Positions 1-6,493 of a stretch of 19,614 bases of DNA are shown here, in pieces (position 1 is the stretch's first letter; every line of letters begins with the position of its first letter). The notes under the pieces are model-generated. The model searched no databases, was not told where the DNA came from, and saw only the letters and a list, made by a program, of their open reading frames with translations. The stretch is from contig JAZSDU010000039.1 of the NCBI GenBank assembly GCA_045531335.1, positions 1 to 19,614 on the forward strand, read 5' to 3'. The translations under genes and the position numbers were made by a program. This stretch comes from CAG-452 sp045531335. Lineage in GTDB: Bacteria; Bacillota; Clostridia; TANB77; CAG-508.

Positions 1-26
1 AATTTTTGTGTGATATTATTACCCAT
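1..26 (-). CDS. Start of an unidentified gene cut by the left edge
   Basis: On the minus strand an ATG at 26-24 follows a strong ribosome binding site, GGAGGTG (34-40), with about 7 nt between them. The visible codons read MGNNITQK and stay open to the window edge. Eight residues are too few to name a family. It lies downstream of the tuf terminator, so it is probably a separate transcription unit. The ribosome binding site is part of a long hairpin at 29-89. Some IS200/IS605-type transposase genes have such 5' hairpins, but nothing here proves that identity. Confidence 0.5.
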
Positions 27-28
27 AA

Positions 29-89
29 GAGAGCACCTCCGATACCGTTTATTTGTGGTTATTTAAACAATATCATTTTTGGTACTCTC
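29..89 (-). promoter_or_regulatory. 5' leader hairpin that sequesters the ribosome binding site
   Basis: Read on the minus strand, GAGAGUACC (89-81) pairs with GGUGCUCUC (37-29) as a 9-bp outer stem with one G-U pair. GAUAUUGUUUA (74-64) pairs with UAAACGGUAUC (51-41) as an 11-bp inner stem with two G-U pairs. A small internal loop separates the stems and a 12-nt loop closes the hairpin. The outer 3' arm and internal loop contain the GGAGGTG of the next gene, so the fold should block initiation. The wobble pairs point to function as RNA. I do not recognise a known riboswitch class. Confidence 0.6.
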
Positions 90-203
90 TTTTCAATATT
101 TTTTTATCTTATGTGTGACATATCTATTTTAAACCTATATAGTTATTAAAATAAATTATTTATTGTTTACATATTGTTGAAACTAGTATTATAAATTTTT
201 AAC

Positions 204-239
204 AAAAAAATAGAGGTTATCTCTAACCTCTATTTTTTA
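204..239 (-). terminator. Rho-independent terminator of tuf
   Basis: Ten bases past the tuf stop lies a hairpin of about 15 bp (AATAGAGGTTA paired with TAACCTCTATT, loop GAGA in the minus sense), ending in a run of T. The flanking A-tract makes it nearly symmetric, so it could also stop plus-strand transcription. Confidence 0.85.
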
Positions 240-248
240 TGGTATATA

Positions 249-1451
249 TTATTCAATTATATCTGAAACTATACCAGAACCAACTGTTCTTCCACCTTCA
301 CGGATAGCAAATCTTAATCCTTTTTCGATTGCTATTGGTGTGATAAGTTCGATTGTCATTGTGATGTTATCTCCTGGCATTACCATTTCTGTTCCTGCTG
401 GTAAATCAATAACACCTGTAACGTCTGTTGTTCTGAAATAGAATTGTGGTCTATATCCATTGAAGAATGGTGTATGTCTTCCACCTTCTTCTTTTGTTAA
501 GATGTAAACTTCTGATTTGAATTTTGTATGTGGTTTGATTGTTCCTGGTTTTGCTAGAACTTGACCTCTTTCGATGTCTTTTCTGTCAATACCTCTTAAT
601 AGAACACCAATGTTGTCTCCAGCTTCTGCTTGGTCTAATAATTTTCTGAACATTTCAACACCTGTAACAACTGTTTTTCTGCTTTCAGCTGTTAATCCAA
701 CTATTTCAACTTCGTCTTGAACTTTAACAACTCCTCTTTCTACTCTACCTGTAGCAACTGTTCCTCTACCTGTTATAGAGAATACGTCTTCTACTGGCAT
801 TAAGAAATCACCATCTGTTGGTCTATCTGGTGTTGGGATGTAGCTATCAACTGCATCCATTAATTCTTTCATACATGCATATTCTGGTGCATTAGGATCT
901 GTTGATGAAGATTCTAATACTTTTAATGAAGATCCTTTTACGATTGGAATTTCATCTCCTGGGAATTTGTAGCTAGATAATAAATCTCTAACTTCCATTT
1001 CAACTAATTCTAATAATTCTGGATCGTCAACCATATCACATTTGTTCATGTAAACAACGATATATTTAACACCAACTTGTCTTGCAAGTAATATATGCTC
1101 TCTTGTTTGAGGCATTGGACCATCAGCTGCAGAAACAACTAATATTGCTCCATCCATTTGAGCTGCACCTGTTATCATGTTTTTAACGTAGTCAGCGTGA
1201 CCTGGACAGTCAACGTGTGCATAGTGTCTGCTTTCTGTTTCATATTCAACGTGTGCTGTGTTAATTGTGATTCCTCTTGCTTTTTCTTCTGGAGCTCCGT
1301 CGATTTGATCATATGCTGCATATTGTGCCTTTCCTTGTAATCCTAAAAATTTTGTAATAGCTGCTGTTGTTGTTGTTTTTCCGTGGTCAACGTGACCAAC
1401 TGTACCAATGTTAACGTGTGGTTTTGTTCTTTCAAATTTTGCTTTTGCCAT
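249..1451 (-). CDS. tuf: Elongation factor Tu
   Basis: EF-Tu is the GTPase that delivers aminoacyl-tRNA to the ribosomal A site in the cytosol. The 400-residue product has the GTP-binding motifs in order: GHVDHGKT near residue 19 (P-loop), the effector-region RGITI near 60, DCPGH near 81 (G3) and NKCD near 136 (G4). Domains 2 and 3 follow and it ends in VSDIIE. The length fits the family (about 395-400). The ATG is preceded by AAGGTGG with good spacing. It is the last gene of the str cluster, 308 bp after fusA, in a gap holding a structured repeat and a palindrome pair. The two CGG triplets seen in its minus-strand sequence (GAC GGA, CAC GGA) are out of frame. Confidence 0.98.
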   Translation of the reverse strand: MAKAKFERTKPHVNIGTVGHVDHGKTTTTAAITKFLGLQGKAQYAAYDQIDGAPEEKARGITINTAHVEYETESRHYAHVDCPGHADYVKNMITGAAQMDGAILVVSAADGPMPQTREHILLARQVGVKYIVVYMNKCDMVDDPELLELVEMEVRDLLSSYKFPGDEIPIVKGSSLKVLESSSTDPNAPEYACMKELMDAVDSYIPTPDRPTDGDFLMPVEDVFSITGRGTVATGRVERGVVKVQDEVEIVGLTAESRKTVVTGVEMFRKLLDQAEAGDNIGVLLRGIDRKDIERGQVLAKPGTIKPHTKFKSEVYILTKEEGGRHTPFFNGYRPQFYFRTTDVTGVIDLPAGTEMVMPGDNITMTIELITPIAIEKGLRFAIREGGRTVGSGIVSDIIE

Positions 1452-1473
1452 TGATTTTTTCCACCTTAATATC

Positions 1474-1571
1474 TGTAAGGGGACGCATCTTTACCTTTTG
1501 TCACTTCCACTAGGGATAAGATACATCCCCATACTTGTGAATTAGTGATGTCAGTTTTTATGCTTCCTTAC
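1474..1571 (-). repeat. Duplicated ~98-bp structured element, copy 1 (upstream of tuf)
   Basis: This element is almost identical to 4538-4635, with a handful of substitutions and no gaps. In the minus (tuf) sense GGGGAUGUAUC (1530-1520) can pair with GAUGCGUCCCC (1489-1479) over 11 bp. Two pairs are G-U in this sense and would be A-C mismatches in plus-strand RNA, so any RNA function is on the tuf strand. The ends GTAAGG and CCTTAC are also complementary, competing for the last two C residues. It lies just upstream of the tuf ribosome binding site. It may be a leader RNA or a small dispersed (MITE-like) repeat. Confidence 0.75.
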
Positions 1572-1666
1572 TCTTTTTATTTATTTTTTAAAATTTAATA
1601 ACAATTTTAAACAAATGTATTTTATAACATTTATTTCATTTTTGCAATATTTTTTTAAAATTTATT

Positions 1667-1739
1667 GTAGGGGACGCAGTCCTCGGCGCTCCGATATTAT
1701 ATTTGTTTTTTACGGGTCGCCCAAGAGTGCGACCCCTAC
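1667..1739. repeat. GC-rich palindromic repeat pair between fusA and tuf
   Basis: Two short GC-rich units, 1667-1693 (starting GTAGGGGACG) and 1712-1739 (ending GCGACCCCTAC), lie in opposite orientation around an AT-rich spacer. They resemble the units at 3879-3905 and 14324-14393. They stand out sharply from the AT-rich background and sit only between genes. The rest of the fusA-tuf gap (1572-1666) is plain AT-rich sequence. Confidence 0.65.
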
Positions 1740-1759
1740 TCATTTTTATAATCCGTAAA

Positions 1760-3844
1760 TTAATCCTCTTTTTTTGTTCTAGAAGCAACAATCTTCTCTA
1801 ATACAGATTTTGGAACTTCTTCGTAATGGCTTGGTTCCATTGCATATGTTCCTCTACCTTGTGTTTTAGAACGTAAGTCTGTTGCATATCCAAACATTTC
1901 TGATAATGGAATAAATGCTCTTATAATTTGCATTCCGCTTCTTGCTTCCATTCCTTCCATTTTTCCACGTCTAGAGTTTACATCTCCAATAACATCTCCC
2001 ATATATTCTTCTGGAACTGTTATTTCAACTCTCATTATTGGTTCTAATATTACAGATTTACCTTGTTTACATCCTTCTTTGAATGCCATAGATCCTGCAA
2101 TTTTGAATGCCATTTCTGATGAGTCAACATCGTGGTAAGAACCATCTACTAAAGTTGCTTTAAAGTCGATAACTGGATATCCAGCAAGTATACCACTTTC
2201 TGCAGCTTCTCTGATTCCTTCTTCTGTTGGTTTAACGTATTCTTTAGGAACAACACCACCAACGATTTTGCTTTCGAATTGAATTCCTGTACCTGGCTCT
2301 AATGGTTCCATTTCTAACCAAACATGTCCGTATTGTCCACGTCCACCAGATTGACGGATGAATTTTCCTTCTACTCTTACTTTATTTCTAATTGTTTCTT
2401 TGTAAGAAACTTGTGGTTTACCTACATTACATTCTACTTTGAATTCTCTTTTTAATCTATCTACGATGATATCTAAGTGTAATTCACCCATACCTGCAAT
2501 AATAGTTTGACCTGTTTCATGATTTGTATATGTTTTGAATGTTGGATCTTCTTCTGCTAGTTTAGAAAGTGCTATACCCATTTTTTCTTGAGCTACTTTA
2601 TCTTTTGGCTCAATAGCTATTTCTATAACTGGTTCTGGGAATTCCATAGATTCTAATATAACTGGATGTTGTAAGTCACAAAGTGTATCACCTGTTGTAA
2701 CTTCTTTTAATCCAACTGCTGCTGCAATATCTCCAGCATATACTTTATCTATATCCTCTCTATGATTTGCATGCATTTGAAGAATTCTTCCTATTCTTTC
2801 TTTTTTATCTTTATTTGCATTTAATACTGTTGATCCTGATTCTAATGTTCCTGAATAAACTCTGAAGAAACAAAGTTTACCAACGAATGGGTCAGTTGCA
2901 ATTTTAAATGCTAATGCTGCGAAAGGCTCTGTGTCAGATGTTTTTCTTTCTGTTTCTTCACCATCTGTTGTTACACCTTTTATATCTGGTATATCTAATG
3001 GTGATGGCATAAATTCTACAATGTAATTCAATAACTCTTGAACACCTTTATTTTTATATGATGAACCACAGCAAACTGGAACTATTTTATTAGCTAATGT
3101 TCCTAGTCTTAAACCTTTTTTGATTTCTTCTTCAGATAATTCACCTTCATCTAAATATTTCATCATTAATTCATCGTCTTGTTCTGCAGCTGCTTCAATC
3201 ATTTCATTTCTAAATTTGTTAGCTGTTTCAACTAAATCTGCTGGAATTTCTGTTTCTTCAATAACTTTTCCTAAATCATCTTTATGGATGAATGCTTTCA
3301 TTTTTATTAAATCAACGATTCCTGCAAATGTATCTTCAGCTCCTACTGGTATTTCTACTGGAATTGCATTTGCATTTAATCTATCTTTCATTTGGTTTAC
3401 ACAAGCAAAGAAATCTGCTCCTGTAGTATCCATTTTATTTACATATGCCATTCTTGGAACACCATATTTATCTGCTTGTCTCCAAACAGTTTCTGATTGT
3501 GGTTGAACTCCACCTTTTGCACAAAATACTGTAACAGAACCATCTAATACTCTTAAAGATCTTTCAACTTCAACTGTAAAGTCAACGTGACCTGGAGTAT
3601 CGATAATGTTAATTCTATGGTTTAACCATGTACATGTTGTTGCAGCAGAAGTAATTGTAATACCTCTTTCTTGTTCTTGTGCCATCCAGTCCATAGTAGC
3701 TTCACCTTCGTGAGTTTCTCCTATTTTGTGGTTAACACCTGTATAGAAAAGAATTCTTTCTGTTGTTGTTGTTTTTCCTGCATCGATGTGAGCCATAATT
3801 CCTATATTTCTTGTTCTTTCTAACGGAAATGCTCTACCTGCCAT
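1760..3844 (-). CDS. fusA: Elongation factor G
   Basis: EF-G is the GTPase that drives translocation on the ribosome and, with RRF, ribosome recycling. The 694-residue product is of normal length. It shows AHIDAGKTTTTERIL near residue 17 (P-loop), the RGITITSAATT switch region near 60, DTPGHVDF near 81 (G3) and NKMD near 135 (G4). Domains II-V end in RTKKED. GAGGAG lies about 8 nt before the ATG. It is the third gene of the rpsL-rpsG-fusA-tuf order, 198 bp after rpsG. A GC-rich palindrome and a duplicated 106-bp element lie between them. No frameshift or unusual residue is visible. Confidence 0.98.
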   Translation of the reverse strand: MAGRAFPLERTRNIGIMAHIDAGKTTTTERILFYTGVNHKIGETHEGEATMDWMAQEQERGITITSAATTCTWLNHRINIIDTPGHVDFTVEVERSLRVLDGSVTVFCAKGGVQPQSETVWRQADKYGVPRMAYVNKMDTTGADFFACVNQMKDRLNANAIPVEIPVGAEDTFAGIVDLIKMKAFIHKDDLGKVIEETEIPADLVETANKFRNEMIEAAAEQDDELMMKYLDEGELSEEEIKKGLRLGTLANKIVPVCCGSSYKNKGVQELLNYIVEFMPSPLDIPDIKGVTTDGEETERKTSDTEPFAALAFKIATDPFVGKLCFFRVYSGTLESGSTVLNANKDKKERIGRILQMHANHREDIDKVYAGDIAAAVGLKEVTTGDTLCDLQHPVILESMEFPEPVIEIAIEPKDKVAQEKMGIALSKLAEEDPTFKTYTNHETGQTIIAGMGELHLDIIVDRLKREFKVECNVGKPQVSYKETIRNKVRVEGKFIRQSGGRGQYGHVWLEMEPLEPGTGIQFESKIVGGVVPKEYVKPTEEGIREAAESGILAGYPVIDFKATLVDGSYHDVDSSEMAFKIAGSMAFKEGCKQGKSVILEPIMRVEITVPEEYMGDVIGDVNSRRGKMEGMEARSGMQIIRAFIPLSEMFGYATDLRSKTQGRGTYAMEPSHYEEVPKSVLEKIVASRTKKED

Positions 3845-3878
3845 TTATTTTTCTCCTCTCATTTTATTATTTTTCATT

Positions 3879-3905
3879 CGCGGACGAGCAATGCTCGCCC
3901 CTACA
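3879..3905. repeat. GC-rich palindromic repeat unit
   Basis: GCGGACGAGCA and ATGCTCGCCCCTAC form a short imperfect palindrome between fusA and rpsG. The core GGACGA...CGCCCCTAC is shared with the unit at 14370-14393. Confidence 0.7.
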
Positions 3906-3929
3906 TATTCTTTCTTGTTTAAATTTTTA

Positions 3930-4035
3930 TCAAAAACGAGTAGTGCTAGGAAAACAAATAAAAATTTTTAAGACTATACGCTGTATGTCGCAAAAATTTT
4001 TATGTAGTTTGACACCGCAATACGAAGTTTTTCAT
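3930..4035. repeat. Duplicated 106-bp element, copy 1 (after rpsG)
   Basis: This element aligns without gaps to 4761-4866. It ends 7 bp past the rpsG stop, as the other copy ends 8 bp past the rpsL stop. It contains two AAAAATTTTT blocks about 20 bp apart. In the minus sense both copies can encode an 11-residue peptide (MKNFVLRCQTT). The few differences there are synonymous (TTG/CTA, CGG/CGT), but the sample is too small to claim coding and no ribosome binding site is clear. Probably a dispersed repeat of unknown nature. Confidence 0.7.
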
Positions 4036-4042
4036 AAAAATT

Positions 4043-4513
4043 TTACCATTTGTAATGTGCAAACGCCTTATTAGCTTCTGCCATTCTATGCATTTCTTCT
4101 TTTTTCTTGAATGATCCACCTGTGCTGTTCATAGCATCTAATATTTCATTTGCTAATTTTTCAGCCATAGTTTTTTCATGTCTATTTCTAGCATAGTTTA
4201 CTAGCCATCTTAATCCTAAAGTTTGTCTTCTTTCAGCTCTAATTTCCATTGGAACTTGATATGTAGCTCCACCTACTCTTCTAGCTTTAACTTCAAGAAC
4301 TGGCATTATATTGTTTAATGCTGCTTCAAAAACTTCTAATGCATCTTTTCCTTCTTTTTCTTTTACGATATCAAATGCATCATATACTATTTTTTGAGCA
4401 ACTGTCTTTTTACCATCTAACATAATGTTGTTTATTAATTTTGTTACAACTTTGCTATTATATATTGGATCTGGTAAAACTTCTCTTTTTGCTATATATC
4501 CTCTTCTTGGCAC
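4043..4513 (-). CDS. rpsG: 30S ribosomal protein S7
   Basis: S7 is a primary 16S rRNA-binding protein that nucleates assembly of the 30S head and lies near the E site. The 156-residue product matches the family length. It begins MPRRGYIAKREVLPDPIYNSKVVTKLIN and contains the typical segments GKKTVAQKIVYDAF, VKARRVGGATYQVPMEI and RWLVNYARNRHEKTMAEKLANE. It ends in AFAHYKW. An AGGAG-type ribosome binding site precedes the ATG. It lies 361 bp after rpsL, a very wide gap for this pair, filled by two repeats and two hairpins. Confidence 0.98.
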   Translation of the reverse strand: MPRRGYIAKREVLPDPIYNSKVVTKLINNIMLDGKKTVAQKIVYDAFDIVKEKEGKDALEVFEAALNNIMPVLEVKARRVGGATYQVPMEIRAERRQTLGLRWLVNYARNRHEKTMAEKLANEILDAMNSTGGSFKKKEEMHRMAEANKAFAHYKW

Positions 4514-4537
4514 TATTCTTCACTCCTTTTTCTTTAA

Positions 4538-4635
4538 TGTAAGGGGACGCATCTCTACTTTTCGTCACTTCCACTAGGGATAAGATACATCCCCGTACTT
4601 GTGAATTAGTGATGTCAGTTTTTATGCTTCCTCAC
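4538..4635 (-). repeat. Duplicated ~98-bp structured element, copy 2 (upstream of rpsG)
   Basis: The second copy of the element at 1474-1571, in the same orientation and again just upstream of a translation gene. The same 11-bp G-U-containing stem is kept (4594-4584 with 4553-4543 in the minus sense). The terminal pair is GTGAGG with CCTTAC, so the A to G change against copy 1 leaves pairing intact as G-U. Confidence 0.75.
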
Positions 4636-4645
4636 TATTTATACT

Positions 4646-4690
4646 GATGCCTATAGGGCATCTAAAGTTACTCTGAAAGGTTTTCCTTTC
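4646..4690. other. Two tandem small hairpins in the rpsL-rpsG gap
   Basis: GATGCC (4646-4651) pairs with GGCATC (4657-4662), and GAAAGG (4675-4680) pairs with CCTTTC (4685-4690) around a TTTT loop. Neither is followed by a clear T-run in the minus sense, so they are not obvious terminators. They are close to copy 2 of the 98-bp element but are absent from copy 1. Function unknown. Confidence 0.45.
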
Positions 4691-4760
4691 CGTATAGCGC
4701 TTATAAATTTATATCTCTATATTTTTTATTAGCACTATTAAAAACAAATATCCATTTTAA

Positions 4761-4866
4761 TCAAAAACGAGTAATACTAGAAAAACAAATAAAAATTTTT
4801 AAGACTATACGTTGTATGTCGCAAAAATTTTTATGTAGTTTGACAACGTAGTACGAAGTTTTTCAT
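4761..4866. repeat. Duplicated 106-bp element, copy 2 (after rpsL)
   Basis: An ungapped match to 3930-4035 with scattered substitutions. It sits in the same position relative to the preceding gene, 8 bp past the rpsL stop. The shared core includes both AAAAATTTTT blocks and the intervening GACTATACG...GTATGTCG segment. Confidence 0.7.
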
Positions 4867-4874
4867 TAAAATGC

Positions 4875-5288
4875 CTAAGCTTTTGGTCTCTTTGCACCAT
4901 ACTTAGATCTAGCTTGCATTCTATCTTTAACACCAGCTGTATCTAATGTACCTCTTATAATGTGGTATCTAACACCAGGGATATCTTTTACCCTTCCTCC
5001 TCTGATTAATACAACACTATGTTCTTGTAGGTTATGACCTATACCTGGAATATATGATGTTACTTCATATCCGTTTGAAAGTCTTACCCTAGCAACTTTT
5101 CTTAAAGCAGAGTTTGGTTTTTTAGGTGTTACTGTTTTAACTACTGTACATACTCCTCTTTTTTGTGGTGATCTGTGATTTGTTTGTCTATTTAACTTTG
5201 AGTTAAATCCTTTTTGTAATGCTGGAGCTGTTGATTTTGCTTTAGTAGTTTTTCTTCCTTTTCTTACTAATTGATTGATTGTTGGCAC
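4875..5288 (-). CDS. rpsL: 30S ribosomal protein S12
   Basis: S12 lies at the decoding centre of the 30S subunit and affects translational accuracy. I place the start at the GTG at 5288, giving (M)PTINQLVRKGR, because AGGAGG lies about 10 nt upstream and all S12 proteins begin PTINQL. A longer reading to 5363 would start inside the promoter. The product is 137 residues. It has the conserved TPKKPNSALRKVARVRLSNG and the PGIGHNLQEHSVVLIRGGRVKDIPGVRYH stretch, with the usual lysines and no streptomycin-resistance substitution that I can see. It opens the str cluster behind its own sigma-A promoter. Confidence 0.96.
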   Translation of the reverse strand: MPTINQLVRKGRKTTKAKSTAPALQKGFNSKLNRQTNHRSPQKRGVCTVVKTVTPKKPNSALRKVARVRLSNGYEVTSYIPGIGHNLQEHSVVLIRGGRVKDIPGVRYHIIRGTLDTAGVKDRMQARSKYGAKRPKA

Positions 5289-5353
5289 TTGATTTTCACC
5301 TCCTATTTTTGTAATTAAAAGTGCTAATTTACTTTTAAACACTAACGCGTTAT

Positions 5354-5382
5354 ATTCTATCATTGTAGGTAAATTTTGTCAA
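5354..5382 (-). promoter_or_regulatory. Sigma-A promoter of the str cluster
   Basis: On the minus strand TTGACA (5382-5377) and TAGAAT (5359-5354) are separated by exactly 17 bp, upstream of rpsL by about 65 bp. The -35 box is perfect and the -10 box has one mismatch. Confidence 0.9.
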
Positions 5383-5421
5383 TAGTTTTTTATAGGTTTT
5401 TTCTTACGGAAATCTAGTTTT

Positions 5422-5450
5422 TTGATTTTTTTATGTATATATGTTATAAT
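5422..5450 (+). promoter_or_regulatory. Sigma-A promoter of the unknown gene at 5516
   Basis: TTGATT (5422-5427) and TATAAT (5445-5450) are separated by 17 bp, about 65 bp before the ATG. It is divergent from the str promoter, with about 40 bp between the two -35 boxes. Confidence 0.85.
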
Positions 5451-5515
5451 TAATGTAGATATTTTTAATTAGCGATAAAATGTCTACATTATTTATTTTG
5501 AAAGGGTATGTTTTA

Positions 5516-5962
5516 ATGAAACTTTTCTGCACTGAGTTGAATGAAAGATTCATTCCTCGGAAACAAACACAAATACCATACACACATGAAAGTGCTGTAG
5601 CTTGGAATTTAATAAAAAAATATATGTTTTCAATGATTCCATGCAATCCAAAAGAACATTCTATTCCTCAACAATTATCCGTAGATTTTTGTTTCGAGGA
5701 GGCAAATGTAACGGCCACCTTAAGCGATGGCCGTGAAGAAAAAGTAAACTTAACTCTCCAAGGGGTAATAGACATTATTCCAAGAGCAAAAATGGAAGGT
5801 CTAATGGTTGAATACAATTCATCTAACGATGAAAACAATGAAAATGATGAAAACAATGTTAAAGTATTCACTTTCATGTTTACACCTTCAAACTTTGGAA
5901 GTGTAAATACTGCGATTTCTCCAAATGGAGTTAATAATTCTTTTTCATGGATAGAAGAATAG
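5516..5962 (+). CDS. Unknown 148-residue protein with an in-frame CGG at codon 15
   Basis: I do not recognise this protein. It begins MKLFCTELNERF. I chose the ATG at 5516, with GAAAGGG about 10 nt upstream, over one at 5480 that has no ribosome binding site. There is no signal peptide or membrane segment. The N-terminal half has cysteines and the motif QIPYTHESAVAWN; residues about 100-115 are a low-complexity Asn/Asp/Glu stretch; the C-terminus is rich in Asn, Ser and Phe. It has its own promoter and terminator. The odd point is codon 15, CCT CGG AAA (CGG at 5558-5560). This is the only in-frame CGG I found outside the three frameshift sites, and it has the same CGGARA context. A +1 shift here would end at a TAG 13 codons later. 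Confidence 0.75.
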   Translation: MKLFCTELNERFIPRKQTQIPYTHESAVAWNLIKKYMFSMIPCNPKEHSIPQQLSVDFCFEEANVTATLSDGREEKVNLTLQGVIDIIPRAKMEGLMVEYNSSNDENNENDENNVKVFTFMFTPSNFGSVNTAISPNGVNNSFSWIEE

Positions 5963-5973
5963 TCGCTAACCCA

Positions 5974-6000
5974 AGACTCCGACTGGAGTCTTTTCTTTTA
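5974..6000 (+). terminator. Terminator of the unknown gene
   Basis: AGACTCC (5974-5980) and GGAGTCT (5985-5991) form a 7-bp stem with loop GACT, followed by a T-rich tract. It lies 12 bp past the stop codon. Confidence 0.85.
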
Positions 6001-6010
6001 TCTATATAGC

Positions 6011-6038
6011 AAAAGAGCGAAGTTAACTTCGCTCTTTT
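6011..6038 (-). terminator. Terminator of the HU gene
   Basis: A perfect 28-bp palindrome (AAAAGAGCGAAGTT and its complement) lies 38 bp past the HU stop and ends in TTTT on the minus strand. Being symmetric, it can also back up the plus-strand terminator at 5974. Confidence 0.8.
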
Positions 6039-6075
6039 AACATATGAATTCATACTTATATCAATGTATTAATTC

Positions 6076-6354
6076 TTATTTTTTATTAACTAAATCTTTT
6101 AATGCTTTACCAGCTTTGAATACTGGAGCTTTTGATGCAGGTATTTTGATTTCTTCTTTAGTTTGTGGGTTTCTTCCTTTTCTAGCTGCTCTTTTTCTTA
6201 CTTCGAAAGATCCAAATCCAACTAATTGAACTTTATCTCCTTTTACTAAAGCTTCTGTTACAGTACTAACTAATGCGTTAACTGCTGCTTCAGCACCTTT
6301 TTTTGTTTCTCCTGTTTTTGCAGCTATTGCTGCGATTAATTCAGCTTTGTTCAT
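6076..6354 (-). CDS. hup: DNA-binding protein HU
   Basis: HU is a histone-like dimer that bends and compacts the nucleoid. The 92-residue product has the family length (about 90). Its N-terminal helices start MNKAELIAAIAAKTGETKKGAEAAVNA. It has the signature VQLVGFGSFEVRKRAARKGRNPQT, with the DNA-binding arm around residues 53-75 and the tip GRNPQT, and a basic C-terminus. AGGAGG lies about 10 nt before the ATG. It is a single gene with its own terminator and a leader carrying an inverted repeat. Confidence 0.96.
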   Translation of the reverse strand: MNKAELIAAIAAKTGETKKGAEAAVNALVSTVTEALVKGDKVQLVGFGSFEVRKRAARKGRNPQTKEEIKIPASKAPVFKAGKALKDLVNKK

Positions 6355-6385
6355 TTAAAATTACCTCCTAATAAGATTTGTTCTT

Positions 6386-6434
6386 TTGTAGAATATCTCT
6401 ACAATTAAGATTATTCGCCAATTTTAGCTAAAAT
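6386..6434 (-). promoter_or_regulatory. Inverted repeats in the HU leader
   Basis: TTGTAGAATATCTCTACAA (6386-6404) has 7-bp arms around ATATC. ATTTTAGCTAAAAT (6421-6434) is a perfect 14-bp palindrome. Both lie between the HU ribosome binding site and an A/T tract. They are operator candidates or leader hairpins. I see no convincing sigma-A promoter next to them. Confidence 0.4.
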
Positions 6435-6493
6435 CCTTCTTTTTTTATTTTTATTTTTTTACGAACTCTTTTATTCCCTAGGTTTTCAAGATT

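Noticed and set aside
3811..4074. Plus-strand ORF of 87 codons between fusA and rpsG
   Set aside because: It runs antisense through the ends of two genes and a duplicated repeat, has no ribosome binding site and no recognisable protein pattern.
4003..4866. 11-codon mini-gene (MKNFVLRCQTT) in both copies of the 106-bp repeat
   Set aside because: The differences between copies are synonymous there, but only two codons differ and no ribosome binding site precedes it. Not enough to call a gene.
5289..5363. Longer rpsL start giving 162 residues
   Set aside because: The extra stretch begins in the -10 region of the promoter, and the AGGAGG before the GTG at 5288 fits the universal S12 N-terminus.
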